Part shown: piece after piece, positions 34,872 through 44,157 of the stretch
How the letters are laid out: every line of letters starts with the position of its first letter
How positions within the stretch are numbered: the first letter of the stretch is position 1
From: an uncultured Rhodospirillales bacterium
GTDB taxonomy: Bacteria > Pseudomonadota > Alphaproteobacteria > Rhodospirillales > JABHCV01
DNA length: 64,000 bases
Reading direction: 5' to 3'
Assembly: GCA_938092065.1 (NCBI GenBank)
Contig: CALKND010000007.1
Location: forward strand, 83,657 to 147,656
Made by a program: the position numbers and the translations under genes
Notes under the pieces: model-generated
The model's input: the letters and a program-made list of their open reading frames with translations, nothing else
Databases searched by the model: none
Told to the model about the DNA's origin: nothing

Positions 34872-35480
34872 ATGTCACGAAAATCAAAAAAAAATAAATC
34901 AGTCCACAACTCAAGCATGTTTGGCAAAGTACCTGATGTGCAGTCTGAGGTCCATTCATGCGAGTGGCCAGACTGCGATGTTATCGGCGAGCACCGAGCA
35001 CCTCGTTCACGCGACGACCTTAACAATTTTCGCTGGTTTTGTATGGATCACATTCGATTATATAACAAATCTTGGAATTATTACGAAGGGATGAGCGATA
35101 AACAAGTCGAAGCCGATCTGCGAGATGATACATCCTGGAACAGACCATCTTGGCCCTTTGCCGGCATGGAAAAGGCACTAAACTTCAAAATTCAAACTCC
35201 GGGCACAGACGATTTTGGTGGAGCATTTAGCCAATTCGGCGGTCCAGAAACAGAAAGTTCTGCCCAACCACGCCATGAGCCCGATAGCTTGGAGGCTGAG
35301 GCAATGGCGATTCTCGACCTCACACCACCGGTAACTACAGATCAGATTAAGCGACGCTACAAGGAATTAGTTAAACGCCACCATCCGGATGCTAATGGTG
35401 GTGACAAAGTGGCAGAAGAAAAATTTAAGCAAATATCCCTAGCCTACGCGACGCTTACCTCAGAACAACTTACTTCCTAA
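34872..35480 (+). CDS. J-domain protein upstream of cobS (DnaJ-like)
   Basis: A 202-aa protein with a C-terminal J domain (about residues 140-200). It has KRRYKELVKRHHPDANGGDK with the HPD tripeptide that triggers DnaK ATP hydrolysis. The N-terminal part (CEWPDCDVIGEHRAPRSRDD, FRWFCMDHIRLYNKSWNY) carries Cys/His pairs (C-x4-C...C-x2-H) that may bind zinc. The frame opens at TTG 34857, but the ATG at 34872 with GGAG upstream is preferred. This J-protein regularly precedes cobS and cobT in alphaproteobacteria, so it may serve cobaltochelatase assembly. Confidence 0.88.
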   Translation: MSRKSKKNKSVHNSSMFGKVPDVQSEVHSCEWPDCDVIGEHRAPRSRDDLNNFRWFCMDHIRLYNKSWNYYEGMSDKQVEADLRDDTSWNRPSWPFAGMEKALNFKIQTPGTDDFGGAFSQFGGPETESSAQPRHEPDSLEAEAMAILDLTPPVTTDQIKRRYKELVKRHHPDANGGDKVAEEKFKQISLAYATLTSEQLTS

Positions 35481-35555
35481 TAAAATGCGTTGACGCATAA
35501 GCCCCACACCCTTATCTGATTACCTCAAATTTACACAAATAAATGGAAACTCAAT

Positions 35556-36563
35556 ATGAAAGCTACCCAAGTGACGTCGCAGGAAAAAAACAAATTCCCA
35601 CTGAGTGCACCAGATATCTCGGTTTCAGTGCGACAGACTTTTAGCATTGAAAGTGACATAGAGGTTCCTGCCTTTAGCAAAGGCGAGGAGCACGTTCCTG
35701 AAATCGACCAGACTTATCAATTTGATCAAGATACGACACTGGCAATACTGGCTGGCTTTACACATAACCGGCGTGTCATGATACAAGGCTATCATGGCAC
35801 TGGGAAATCGACCCATATTGAACAAGTAGCGGCTCGGCTTAATTGGCCCTGCATTAGAATAAATCTAGATAGTCATATTAGTCGAATTGACCTTGTCGGT
35901 AAGGATGCCATTGTTTTGAAAGATGGCAAGCAAATTACAGAATTTCGCGAGGGTATCCTTCCTTGGGCACTTCAACACGCAACAGCACTGGTTTTCGACG
36001 AATATGATGCCGGGCGCCCGGATGTGATGTTTGTTATCCAACGCATTCTTGAAGTGGAAGGTAAAATGACTTTGCTTGATCAAAACAAGGTCATTAGCCC
36101 ACATCCCTTCTTCCGGTTGTTTTCAACCACCAATACAATTGGTCTGGGCGATACCACTGGACTTTATCATGGTACTCAACAAATCAACCAAGGCCAAATG
36201 GATCGTTGGAATATTGTCGCCACGTTAAATTACTTACCCCACAAAGATGAAGTAGATATCGTTGTTTCCAAGGTCCCGGCCTATGATTCGCCTGAAGGGC
36301 ACGAAAAGATTAGTGCCATGGTCGAACTAGCGGAGCTAACTCGAACGGGCTTCATTAATGGCGACATATCAACAGTGATGTCTCCTCGTACAGTGATTAC
36401 GTGGGCCGAAAACATGGAGATTTTTAAAGATTTGCAAGTTGCCTTTCGCCTAACATTCCTTAACAAATGTGATGAAATGGAACGCCCAATTGTGGCCGAA
36501 TATTTTCAACGCTGCTTTGGTGAAGAATTGATAGAATCAGTCCTCCAAGCAACGGTCGTTTAG
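35556..36563 (+). CDS. cobS: Aerobic cobaltochelatase subunit CobS
   Basis: The AAA+ ATPase subunit of the cobaltochelatase (CobNST) that inserts Co2+ into hydrogenobyrinic acid a,c-diamide in the aerobic B12 pathway. Walker A is GYHGTGKST (78-86), Walker B is ALVFDEYD (about 145-152), and the family stretch [20 protein letters not shown] is present. The length of 335 aa is typical. It lies 3 bp before cobT. No cobN is in the window. The ATG at 35556 is the natural start. Confidence 0.96.
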   Translation: MKATQVTSQEKNKFPLSAPDISVSVRQTFSIESDIEVPAFSKGEEHVPEIDQTYQFDQDTTLAILAGFTHNRRVMIQGYHGTGKSTHIEQVAARLNWPCIRINLDSHISRIDLVGKDAIVLKDGKQITEFREGILPWALQHATALVFDEYDAGRPDVMFVIQRILEVEGKMTLLDQNKVISPHPFFRLFSTTNTIGLGDTTGLYHGTQQINQGQMDRWNIVATLNYLPHKDEVDIVVSKVPAYDSPEGHEKISAMVELAELTRTGFINGDISTVMSPRTVITWAENMEIFKDLQVAFRLTFLNKCDEMERPIVAEYFQRCFGEELIESVLQATVV

Positions 36564-36566
36564 CAA

Positions 36567-38408
36567 ATGAGTTGGAGTGAAACACCATCCGACCAAATTA
36601 AACGAGTCACTTCTGCAACCTTGAAAGCGATTGGCCAAAGCTCGGAAGTTGAGATTTCATATTACTCAGGCAGAGAAGCAAAAGTTGCAAACAGTGGTGC
36701 CACTGTAAGCTTGCCTACACCTCCAATATCAAACCTTACAGAAAGTGATGTGAACCGCCTTCGCGGTACGGCAGACGCAGCAGCTTTAAGACTTCGCTAT
36801 CATGACAGCAATATTCATCGCCGTTTACGCCCATCTGGCAACGATGCAGCGCGCGTATTTGAACGTGCTGAGCAGGTTCGTGTTGAATCTATTGGCTGCA
36901 GACAAATGTTAGGTGTTGAAAAAAATATTTTAGCCCTGCTGGAAACACGCTGCAAGGACAATGCCCCCGAGCCTTCAGCAAACACTAGAAAAGCTCCAAA
37001 TGATGCAGTGCTCGCCGAAGCCATTGGCCTGATGATACATCAAAAACTAACTGGCAAAGATCTTCCTGCTTCAGCAGAACCAATTTTAAAGAATTGGCAG
37101 GGTTATATCAATGAACACATTGGGCCTCAGCTGGAAAATCTGGATCAGACAATTCATGATCAGGAGGCGTTTGCTGGCGCTCTAAGCCAAATGATCCAAA
37201 ATCTTGATCTGTTTGACGAGGGTGATACAGAGCCTGACGAACTACCTGAAGACAGCAGTGACCAGACGGAGTCTATTCCAGATGAACAACCACTGGACGC
37301 TGAACGCGATAGCTCCAAAGAAACCCAGACAGAAGAAGGCCTGGGTGAGGCACAAGAAGGCAATCTTGAGACAGGCTCTGAAGAGGATAAAGGCGAGCAA
37401 GAAAGTGGTGAAGATCCGGCCGGCCCCAGTGATCAAAATCAAGAATGGCCCGCTAATAATTCCATCAGCAACCCGTACGTTGCCTACTCAACCGCTTCAG
37501 ATGAAGTTGTCTTAGCAGAAGAACTGTGTGAAGTTGAAGAGCTTAATCGCCTTCGCGCACAACTTGACCAGCAACTCGTCCGGATCCAAGGAGTTGTCTC
37601 ACGTCTAGCTAATCGCATGCAGCGCCGGTTAATGGCAAAGCAAATACGCTCATGGGAATTTGACCAGGAGGAAGGCCTACTTGATGCAGGACGCCTATCA
37701 CGGGTAGTTACTGACCCATTCCACCCCCTAAGTTTTAAACGAGAAAGAGATACAGATTTTCGCGATACAGTAGTCTCTTTATTAATTGATAATTCCGGCT
37801 CAATGCGTGGCAGGCCAATCACAGTGGCGGCTATGAGTGCGGACATACTTGCTCGCACTCTTGAGAGATGTGGGGTAAAGGCAGAGGTCCTAGGCTTCAC
37901 TACCCGAGCTTGGAAAGGTGGTCAGGTCCGTGAAAAATGGGTAAAAGATGGAAAACCACCAGAACCTGGTCGCCTTAACGACTTGCGTCACATCATTTAC
38001 AAAGATGCAGATATGCCATGGCGGCGTGCTAGACGAAATTTGGGGCTTATGCTTCGTGAAGGTCTTTTGAAAGAAAACATCGATGGGGAATCTTTGATGT
38101 GGGCCCACAACCGACTACTCGGCCGTCCTGAACAGCGCCGTATTTTGTTAATTATTTCTGATGGTGCTCCCGTTGATGACTCCACATTGTCAGCCAATCC
38201 AGGAAATTATCTGGAAAAACATCTGCGTGATGTGATTAATTGGATTGAGACTCATTCAACTGTTGAGCTTACAGCTATTGGTATAGGCCATGACGTAACC
38301 CGCTATTATCAACGCGCTGTTACTATTTCAGACGCAGAGGAACTGGGTGGCACAATGATGCAAAATCTGACAGATTTATTTGATGAGAACAGCAAAAAGA
38401 GCCAGTAA
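36567..38408 (+). CDS. cobT: Aerobic cobaltochelatase subunit CobT
   Basis: The 613-aa partner of CobS, forming the AAA+/VWA chaperone ring of cobaltochelatase. Residues of about 210-310 are a long acidic Glu/Asp/Gln/Ser-rich linker. The C-terminal VWA domain has the MIDAS motif LLIDNSGSM (about 405-413) plus later Thr and Asp residues ([10 protein letters not shown]). The N-terminal part shows the [16 protein letters not shown] stretch of CobT. Close coupling with cobS supports the call; BluB elsewhere in the window agrees with oxygen-dependent B12 synthesis. Confidence 0.96.
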   Translation: MSWSETPSDQIKRVTSATLKAIGQSSEVEISYYSGREAKVANSGATVSLPTPPISNLTESDVNRLRGTADAAALRLRYHDSNIHRRLRPSGNDAARVFERAEQVRVESIGCRQMLGVEKNILALLETRCKDNAPEPSANTRKAPNDAVLAEAIGLMIHQKLTGKDLPASAEPILKNWQGYINEHIGPQLENLDQTIHDQEAFAGALSQMIQNLDLFDEGDTEPDELPEDSSDQTESIPDEQPLDAERDSSKETQTEEGLGEAQEGNLETGSEEDKGEQESGEDPAGPSDQNQEWPANNSISNPYVAYSTASDEVVLAEELCEVEELNRLRAQLDQQLVRIQGVVSRLANRMQRRLMAKQIRSWEFDQEEGLLDAGRLSRVVTDPFHPLSFKRERDTDFRDTVVSLLIDNSGSMRGRPITVAAMSADILARTLERCGVKAEVLGFTTRAWKGGQVREKWVKDGKPPEPGRLNDLRHIIYKDADMPWRRARRNLGLMLREGLLKENIDGESLMWAHNRLLGRPEQRRILLIISDGAPVDDSTLSANPGNYLEKHLRDVINWIETHSTVELTAIGIGHDVTRYYQRAVTISDAEELGGTMMQNLTDLFDENSKKSQ

Positions 38409-38454
38409 TTTAAAAGACCATGCAAAAACTTTAAAACACAAAGTCACGCAAATT

Positions 38455-38748
38455 TTATGATATTGCCTTGGCTGCGGCTTTCTTTATTTGACGCTTAATA
38501 ACAACGGCTTCAGGTGTCAATTTAATATTGGCGGTTCCCAACAAAAACTTATCTAGACCACCTTTATGCTCAATTGTACGAAGGGTTCTCGCTGCTAAGC
38601 GCATACGCATTTTCTTGCCAAGTAAGTCGCTCATGACAGTAACACCCTGCAAGTTCGGCAGGAACCGTCTTCGCGTCTTATTGTGAGCATGGCTCACATT
38701 ATTTCCAGATTGAACACCTCTGCCAGTAAGATCACAGCGTCTAGCCAT
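38455..38748 (-). CDS. rpmB: 50S ribosomal protein L28
   Basis: A 97-aa ribosomal protein. It has the classical start [20 protein letters not shown], followed by [12 protein letters not shown] and [14 protein letters not shown]. The open frame extends to TTG 38763, but the ATG at 38748 with GAGGATC upstream gives the family N-terminus. It is convergent with cobT, an order common in alphaproteobacteria. Confidence 0.97.
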   Translation of the reverse strand: MARRCDLTGRGVQSGNNVSHAHNKTRRRFLPNLQGVTVMSDLLGKKMRMRLAARTLRTIEHKGGLDKFLLGTANIKLTPEAVVIKRQIKKAAAKAIS

Positions 38749-39172
38749 GGGATTGATCCTCAATTAAAAATGGGTTTATTATGCATTTTTTAGGGGATAC
38801 ACCCCACTTCGTCAAGGGGAAACAGCCTTAGAACCTTCCAAAGGTCAATCTACAAGATGGTGGGCGATTTAGGTTGTTTTATTCGCAAATATTTATAGTG
38901 AAGCACACTATGAATAATAAAGCGCCTAACCAATTAAAGTAGTGGGGGTATTGTAAGTACTCTGTTTTTAGTGAAGCTCCTCAGTTCCAGAAAGCATGTC
39001 ATAAAACCACTAAGTCCAAACAAAAAAACAGACAACAAGATCTTGAACTGTTTTTTTTCTCTGGAGTGACAATGATTCAACTAAAGAAGTTCGCAAAACA
39101 AAGTATTTTCTGGACTTTTAATTACCACTTTAAAAATTCCTACATAAAAAAATTAAAAATACCCCTGCAGCA
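38749..39172. other. Intergenic region between rpmB and icd
   Basis: About 420 bp containing the rpmB promoter and, separately listed, the icd terminator. A small GGGGATACACCCC stem lies at 38793-38805. A plus-strand open frame from 39066 runs into the icd gene and is rejected. Confidence 0.4.
39028..39058 (-). terminator. Terminator-like hairpin downstream of icd
   Basis: ACAG (39028-39031) pairs with CTGT (39048-39051) around an inner palindrome CAAGATCTTG (39036-39045). A-tracts on one side and T-tracts on the other give U-runs in both directions. It lies about 115 bp beyond the icd stop on the minus strand, where a terminator is expected. Confidence 0.55.
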
Positions 39173-40387
39173 TTACTTCATAATCTTTTGCAAATTTTCG
39201 TCAAGCTTGGAAAGAAACTGCTGTGTAGTCATCCAATCGTGTTCTGGGCCAACCAACAGTGCAAGATCTTTGGTCATAAAGCCTGATTCAACTGTTTCGA
39301 TGCAGACACTCTCGAGTTTATCAGCAAAATCAACAACATTCTGAGTACAATCAAATTTACCACGATAGTATATGCCTCTGGTCCAGGCAAAGATCGAGGC
39401 AATAGGGTTAGTCGATGTCTCTTTGCCCTGTTGATGCTGGCGATAGTGTCGTGTCACCGTACCATGGGCAGCTTCAGCTTCTACCGTTTTTCCGTCAGGA
39501 GCCATTAAAACCGACGTCATCAGGCCCAGTGATCCAAACCCTTGGGCAACAGTGTCAGACTGAACGTCGCCATCATAGTTCTTACAAGCCCACACATAAC
39601 CACCTTCCCACTTCATGACTGAAGCTACCATATCGTCAATCAGGCGATGTTCATACGTTAATCCGGCTTTTGAAAACTGACCCTTGAATTCTTTATCAAA
39701 GGTTTCCTGAAATAAATCTTTGAAGCGTCCATCGTATTTTTTTAAAATTGTATTCTTAGTCGAGAGGTACACAGGCCAGCCAAGATCGAGGCCATAATTC
39801 ATACATGCTCGGGCAAAGCCACGTATCGATTCATCAAGGTTATACATGGACATGGCAACACCACCCTCAGGAAAATCAAAGACTTCGTGTTCGATAGTTT
39901 CTGATCCGTCTGCAGGTATAAACTTCATTATCAGTTTTCCAGGACGATCCACAACTATATCTGTGGCTCGGTATTGGTCACCAAAAGCATGGCGGCCAAT
40001 AACAATAGGCTTAGTCCAACCAGGAACCAAACGCGGTACATTCTTACAGATAATTGGCTGACGAAAAACTGTACCACCTAGAATATTTCGAATAGTGCCG
40101 TTGGGTGAGCGCCACATTTTTTTCAAGCTAAATTCTTCAACCCGGCCTTCATCTGGAGTGATTGTGGCGCACTTGACTCCAACACCATATTTCTTAATGG
40201 CGTTAGCACTATCGATAGTTATTTGGTCATTAGTCTCGTCACGCTTTTCAACAGACAAGTCGTAATATTTTAAATTAACGTCTAAGTAAGGTAAAATAAG
40301 TTTTTCCTTGATAAACGCCCAGATGATGCGTGTCATCTCATCACCGTCGAGCTCGACGATAGGGTTGGTAACCTTGATCTTAGCCAT
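39173..40387 (-). CDS. icd: NADP-dependent isocitrate dehydrogenase (homodimeric, eukaryote-like type)
   Basis: A TCA cycle enzyme converting isocitrate to 2-oxoglutarate. The 404-aa chain has [16 protein letters not shown] at the start, the substrate loop [19 protein letters not shown] (Ser and Arg residues), the metal-binding Asp stretch [20 protein letters not shown] and the NADP-binding [14 protein letters not shown]. This is the type shared with mitochondria and alphaproteobacteria, not the E. coli Icd type. A GGAGAAAA ribosome site lies before the ATG. It is monocistronic with a hairpin downstream. Confidence 0.97.
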   Translation of the reverse strand: MAKIKVTNPIVELDGDEMTRIIWAFIKEKLILPYLDVNLKYYDLSVEKRDETNDQITIDSANAIKKYGVGVKCATITPDEGRVEEFSLKKMWRSPNGTIRNILGGTVFRQPIICKNVPRLVPGWTKPIVIGRHAFGDQYRATDIVVDRPGKLIMKFIPADGSETIEHEVFDFPEGGVAMSMYNLDESIRGFARACMNYGLDLGWPVYLSTKNTILKKYDGRFKDLFQETFDKEFKGQFSKAGLTYEHRLIDDMVASVMKWEGGYVWACKNYDGDVQSDTVAQGFGSLGLMTSVLMAPDGKTVEAEAAHGTVTRHYRQHQQGKETSTNPIASIFAWTRGIYYRGKFDCTQNVVDFADKLESVCIETVESGFMTKDLALLVGPEHDWMTTQQFLSKLDENLQKIMK

Positions 40388-40537
40388 GGCTATTTTCTCC
40401 TAGTATTGGCTATTTATTGTGGATGCCAACACGGGCACACCCCGATTTTATTCAAGGCTTCCAATTTTATTCATGACTTTTAATGATTTCGAAACATATG
40501 ACGCACCAAATGAGTTTGTAAGATTTAACGAGCAGTC

Positions 40538-41122
40538 CTAGAGGTGACTTGTCAGAACTTCAATACCCGGATCCGGTGCATCTCTGAGGGCATGGAACAC
40601 ACTCTCAACATTTTCAACTACACTGAAAAGTTCATTAATTCCAATGTGGCCAAAGCCACCATCAACAACAGCATGAACTAGCTCTTGAAAAGGCTTCCAG
40701 TAACGGTTTGTGTCGATCAAGACGACTGGTTTTTTGTGCTGTTGCAGCTGTTTCCAGGTGATCATCTCAATAGTTTCATCAATGGTGCCAAGTCCGCCGG
40801 GAAGGGCAACAAAAGCATCAGCACGATCAAACATAGTGCGTTTTCGCTCATGCATGCTCTGAACCACAATTAATTCGATCTCACCTGGGCTACCAACCTC
40901 AAAATCTTGAATGAATTCAGGAATAATGCCAGTAACCTTGCCTCCATTTTCAAGAGCAGCGCGTGCAACAACACTCATCAATCCTATGTCACCTGCTCCG
41001 TAGATCAGATTGATACCACGATCGGCAATAGCATGGCCAAGGTCCCTAGCTGCAACTTCATAGGCCGGATGTGCACCAGCACGTGAACCGCAGAACACGC
41101 ATAATGATTTAATTCTATTCAT
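40538..41122 (-). CDS. LOG-family protein (cytokinin riboside 5'-monophosphate phosphoribohydrolase type)
   Basis: A 194-aa Rossmann-like protein. It has CVFCGSRAGAHPAY at the N-terminus and the signature PGGLGTIDE (about residues 107-115). Family enzymes split nucleoside monophosphates into base and ribose 5-phosphate; in bacteria the usual role is nucleotide housekeeping and cytokinin activity is incidental. The conserved Arg and Glu of the site (MHERKRTMF and GTIDETIE) are present. It is monocistronic. Confidence 0.92.
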   Translation of the reverse strand: MNRIKSLCVFCGSRAGAHPAYEVAARDLGHAIADRGINLIYGAGDIGLMSVVARAALENGGKVTGIIPEFIQDFEVGSPGEIELIVVQSMHERKRTMFDRADAFVALPGGLGTIDETIEMITWKQLQQHKKPVVLIDTNRYWKPFQELVHAVVDGGFGHIGINELFSVVENVESVFHALRDAPDPGIEVLTSHL

Positions 41123-41657
41123 GTGTTTAAAATAGCCATCTGGTCACGAAAGTCTATGGCCTTACATAAATCTATTTACAGATTATAAAACTGTAAACAC
41201 CTTCATAAGTTTAAGTGTATTAAAGAAAATTTAAATTTATTTTTAAAACGGTTCTTCAATGCCCAGCTGAACCCTGAGATTCTTCAGGTCCTAACCACAA
41301 AAAAGAATCAAGCAAATTAATAATTTTAGTGATAAAATCCGTAAAGTAATAGGCAATTGAAAAAGCTCAATATTTATCTCAAGTTCTTATTCTACTGACG
41401 GCTTGCTACCTAATTAGAAATTTACATTAATGACAGGGTGGCATTTGCTATGAAGCACCCCAAAAATAGACACAAGAAGATCTAAATACTATACTTTGCC
41501 TAAATAATAGGCGCTCCATTAACATATATTAAAAAATTAATAGAAAGAAAAAATTAAAGTGTTAAAGGCTGAACTGAACTAAGGTGCTCTATTATTGCGC
41601 CCGAATTAGCTGCGTACTAATGTATTTTTTTGATTCGTTACCCTTAAGGAGACATCT
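41123..41657. other. Intergenic region between the LOG gene and the LysM gene
   Basis: 535 bp, very AT-rich, between two divergent genes. It should hold both promoters. No frame, RNA gene or strong hairpin stands out. The ribosome site AAGGAG for the LysM gene is at 41647-41652. Confidence 0.4.
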
Positions 41658-42656
41658 GTGAGTCGGTTGCTTTCCATAGCCATCTTTGGCCTTACTCTTG
41701 TTGCCGCTGCTATTTTACTTAATTTTGCTCCCTGGCAATCCAACGATATAAGCCCTCCTGAATTGACGTCTGGAGCACCTAGTCCTGCACCCAAATTGCC
41801 GCAAGCCTTGAAACTGGATCCGCCGACCTTCGATGTTGTAAGTGTTAGTCCTGACGGCAACACAGTTATTGCTGGGCGCGCTATGCCTGACAGCCTGGTA
41901 GTAAATCTGGATAACGGAGTTGAATTTGGGCGTGTAAAGGCTAATGATCGTGGGGATTGGGTGTTTGCACCCCAAGAACCTCTTGAGCCGGGCTCGCATA
42001 CTTTGCAACTAAAAATGCTGATTGGCTCTGAGCCACCAATTATGTCCATTGAAGATGTCGTTGTAATCGTTCCACAAGCTGGTAAGGACATAGCCGGACG
42101 AAGCGGTGACGGAAATATTCTTGCATTAAAAATGAACCGAGACGGGAGCTCAACAGTTTTGCAAAAACCGGGGGCTAGAAGCTCTATCAAACTTAGTGTC
42201 GATTCCGTTGACTATGATGATGATGGACGTCTTTCTATCAGTGGCTCTTCTCAACCAAATGCCATGGTTCAAATCTACTTAGACAACAAGTTGATTGGTC
42301 ACGCCCGGTCTAGTGAAGACAAGGGTGAAGGCCAAGGGACCTGGACAATGAATCCAGATGACCCTGTCAAAACGGGACTATACACGCTTAGGGCCGATCA
42401 AGTCGGCACAGATGGCAAAGTCATTCAGCGGATAGCATTTCCGTTCTCGCGTGCAGAAGCCACAAGAAAAATCTCAGACAAGAACAAAATTGTCGTGCAA
42501 CCTGGAAATAGCCTATGGCGTCTGGCCCGATCCAGCTATGGCAAGGGCAACCAATACACAATAATTTTTGAAGCCAATAAGGATCAGATTAAAGATCCTA
42601 ATTTGATCTATCCCGGTCAGGTTTTTAAGCTACTTGAAATTAAAGGAAAAAACTGA
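41658..42656 (+). CDS. LysM-domain envelope protein
   Basis: A 332-aa protein with one N-terminal membrane anchor or signal (LLSIAIFGLTLVAAAILLNF). A Pro-rich linker follows, then two Ig-like beta domains (GNTVIAGRAMPDSLV, LSISGSSQPNAMVQIYLDN). A C-terminal LysM repeat (about 280-330) reads VVQPGNSLWRLARSSYGKGN ... IYPGQVFKL and should bind peptidoglycan. The start is GTG at 41658 with AAGGAG nearby. It ends at the psd start region, so psd and pssA may be co-transcribed. A structural or cell-wall role is likely. Confidence 0.88.
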   Translation: MSRLLSIAIFGLTLVAAAILLNFAPWQSNDISPPELTSGAPSPAPKLPQALKLDPPTFDVVSVSPDGNTVIAGRAMPDSLVVNLDNGVEFGRVKANDRGDWVFAPQEPLEPGSHTLQLKMLIGSEPPIMSIEDVVVIVPQAGKDIAGRSGDGNILALKMNRDGSSTVLQKPGARSSIKLSVDSVDYDDDGRLSISGSSQPNAMVQIYLDNKLIGHARSSEDKGEGQGTWTMNPDDPVKTGLYTLRADQVGTDGKVIQRIAFPFSRAEATRKISDKNKIVVQPGNSLWRLARSSYGKGNQYTIIFEANKDQIKDPNLIYPGQVFKLLEIKGKN

Positions 42657-42657
42657 A

Positions 42658-43344
42658 TTGTTGAAAATCGTTTTGGTTCCCATCAACACCGCAGGATGGC
42701 CGTTTATCAGTTTGTTTGCTGCTGCGACTATTGGGCTATTCATGCTGTCAGTACCATTAGGTTGGGTTGGTGTGATCCTAACGCTATGGTGCACCTACTT
42801 TTTTCGTGATCCTAATCGAGTAACCCCAACTCGTAGTGGCCTAATAATAAGCCCTGCTGATGGTATCGTGCAATTGATTGACCGTGCTGTGCCGCCTCGG
42901 GAGCTTGATATGGGAGACAAAGAGCGCTCCCGAGTTTGCGTGTTTATGAATGTTTTTAATGTGCATGTAAATCGTGTGCCCATTGACGGTGAGATTACAA
43001 AAATATCATACCGCCCTGGCAGCTTTTTTAATGCTTCACTTGATAAAGCTAGTGAATACAACGAGCGTATGAGCCTTCGCCTAAAAATAACCGAAGACAA
43101 AGATATCGCCTTCGTGCAAATCGCAGGACTTGTTGCTAGGCGTATCAAATGTGACGTTGTTGAAGGACAGCCGGTCAAAGCTGGAGAACGCTTTGGCCTG
43201 ATTCGCTTTGGCAGCCGTGTCGACGTTTATTTACCTGAGGGCGTCAACCCCATGGTTTGTGTTGGGCAAAGCGCTTTTGCCGCTGAAACTATTATCGCTG
43301 ACGTACAGGCCTCTGAAGCCATACGCGACGGCGAAGTGCGCTGA
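42658..43344 (+). CDS. psd: Phosphatidylserine decarboxylase proenzyme
   Basis: It makes phosphatidylethanolamine from phosphatidylserine and matures by self-cleavage to a pyruvoyl enzyme. The proteobacterial short type (about 228 aa) shows FFRDPNR, ISPADGIVQ, FMNVFNVHVNR and the cleavage site RFGSRVDVYLP, where the Ser becomes the pyruvoyl group. The open frame begins at 42634, but AAAGGAA before the TTGs at 42658 and 42661 makes those the likely starts. One or two membrane helices lie at the N-terminus. It is paired with pssA 14 bp downstream, which supplies its substrate. Confidence 0.95.
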   Translation: MLKIVLVPINTAGWPFISLFAAATIGLFMLSVPLGWVGVILTLWCTYFFRDPNRVTPTRSGLIISPADGIVQLIDRAVPPRELDMGDKERSRVCVFMNVFNVHVNRVPIDGEITKISYRPGSFFNASLDKASEYNERMSLRLKITEDKDIAFVQIAGLVARRIKCDVVEGQPVKAGERFGLIRFGSRVDVYLPEGVNPMVCVGQSAFAAETIIADVQASEAIRDGEVR

Positions 43345-43358
43345 GGGGAGATTCTAAA

Positions 43359-44147
43359 ATGGCTGGACGCCATAAACGGCCTGATTGGCTACACATCAAT
43401 AAAATGATCCCAAATTTTCTAACCATTTTAGCCATTTCTGCTGGCATGTCGGCAATTCGCTTTGGCCTTGAAGACCAATGGGAAAATGCGGCTCTTGCTA
43501 TCCTCGCCGCTGCGATTCTTGATGCTTTAGATGGTCGTGTCGCACGTATCCTCAAAGGGGCCAGCAAGTTTGGTGCAGAGCTCGATTCTCTTTCTGACTT
43601 CATCAGCTTTGGCGTCGCCCCAGCAATGATGCTTTATCTGTGGGCAATGCAAGATTTTGGTCCGGTTGGTTGGATTCTGACACTGCTTTTCAGCGTCTCC
43701 ATGGCGTTACGCCTCGCCCGCTTTAATACCATGCTTGAAGTTGAAAATTTACCGACCTGGACAAGCAACTTCTTTGCTGGTGTCCCGGCACCGGCTGCAG
43801 CTGGGCTGGTATTAATGCCAATGATCCTATCTTTCATAGTTGGGGATGAGTTTTTCCGTTCACCTTTCGTCATCTCATTCTATTTAATTAGTGTCTCTGC
43901 CCTTGTAGTAAGTTCAATACCAACTTTTTCATTCAAGAAAATAAAAGTGCCTACAAAGCGAGTGCTGCCTTTTATGATCATTGCGACTGCTCTTGTCGCG
44001 GCTCTGATTAGCGCTCCATGGACTACTATTTCAGGAGTTCTATTTGTTTATCTGGCTACTATTCCCATAAGCATCAAGACCTATCGCAAGCGCATAAAAG
44101 AAGATCCTATTCCTATTGCAAATTCTATTAAGGAAGACACTTTGTGA
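43359..44147 (+). CDS. pssA: CDP-diacylglycerol-serine O-phosphatidyltransferase
   Basis: It makes phosphatidylserine from CDP-diacylglycerol and serine at the membrane. The CDP-alcohol phosphotransferase motif is complete: DALDGRVARILKGASKFGAE followed by LDSLSD (pattern DG-x2-AR-x8-G-x3-D-x3-D). The 262-aa protein has about seven hydrophobic segments. It is coupled with psd, giving a two-gene phosphatidylethanolamine pathway. A GGGGAG ribosome site precedes the ATG. Confidence 0.95.
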   Translation: MAGRHKRPDWLHINKMIPNFLTILAISAGMSAIRFGLEDQWENAALAILAAAILDALDGRVARILKGASKFGAELDSLSDFISFGVAPAMMLYLWAMQDFGPVGWILTLLFSVSMALRLARFNTMLEVENLPTWTSNFFAGVPAPAAAGLVLMPMILSFIVGDEFFRSPFVISFYLISVSALVVSSIPTFSFKKIKVPTKRVLPFMIIATALVAALISAPWTTISGVLFVYLATIPISIKTYRKRIKEDPIPIANSIKEDTL

Positions 44148-44157
44148 GCCTAGAAAA

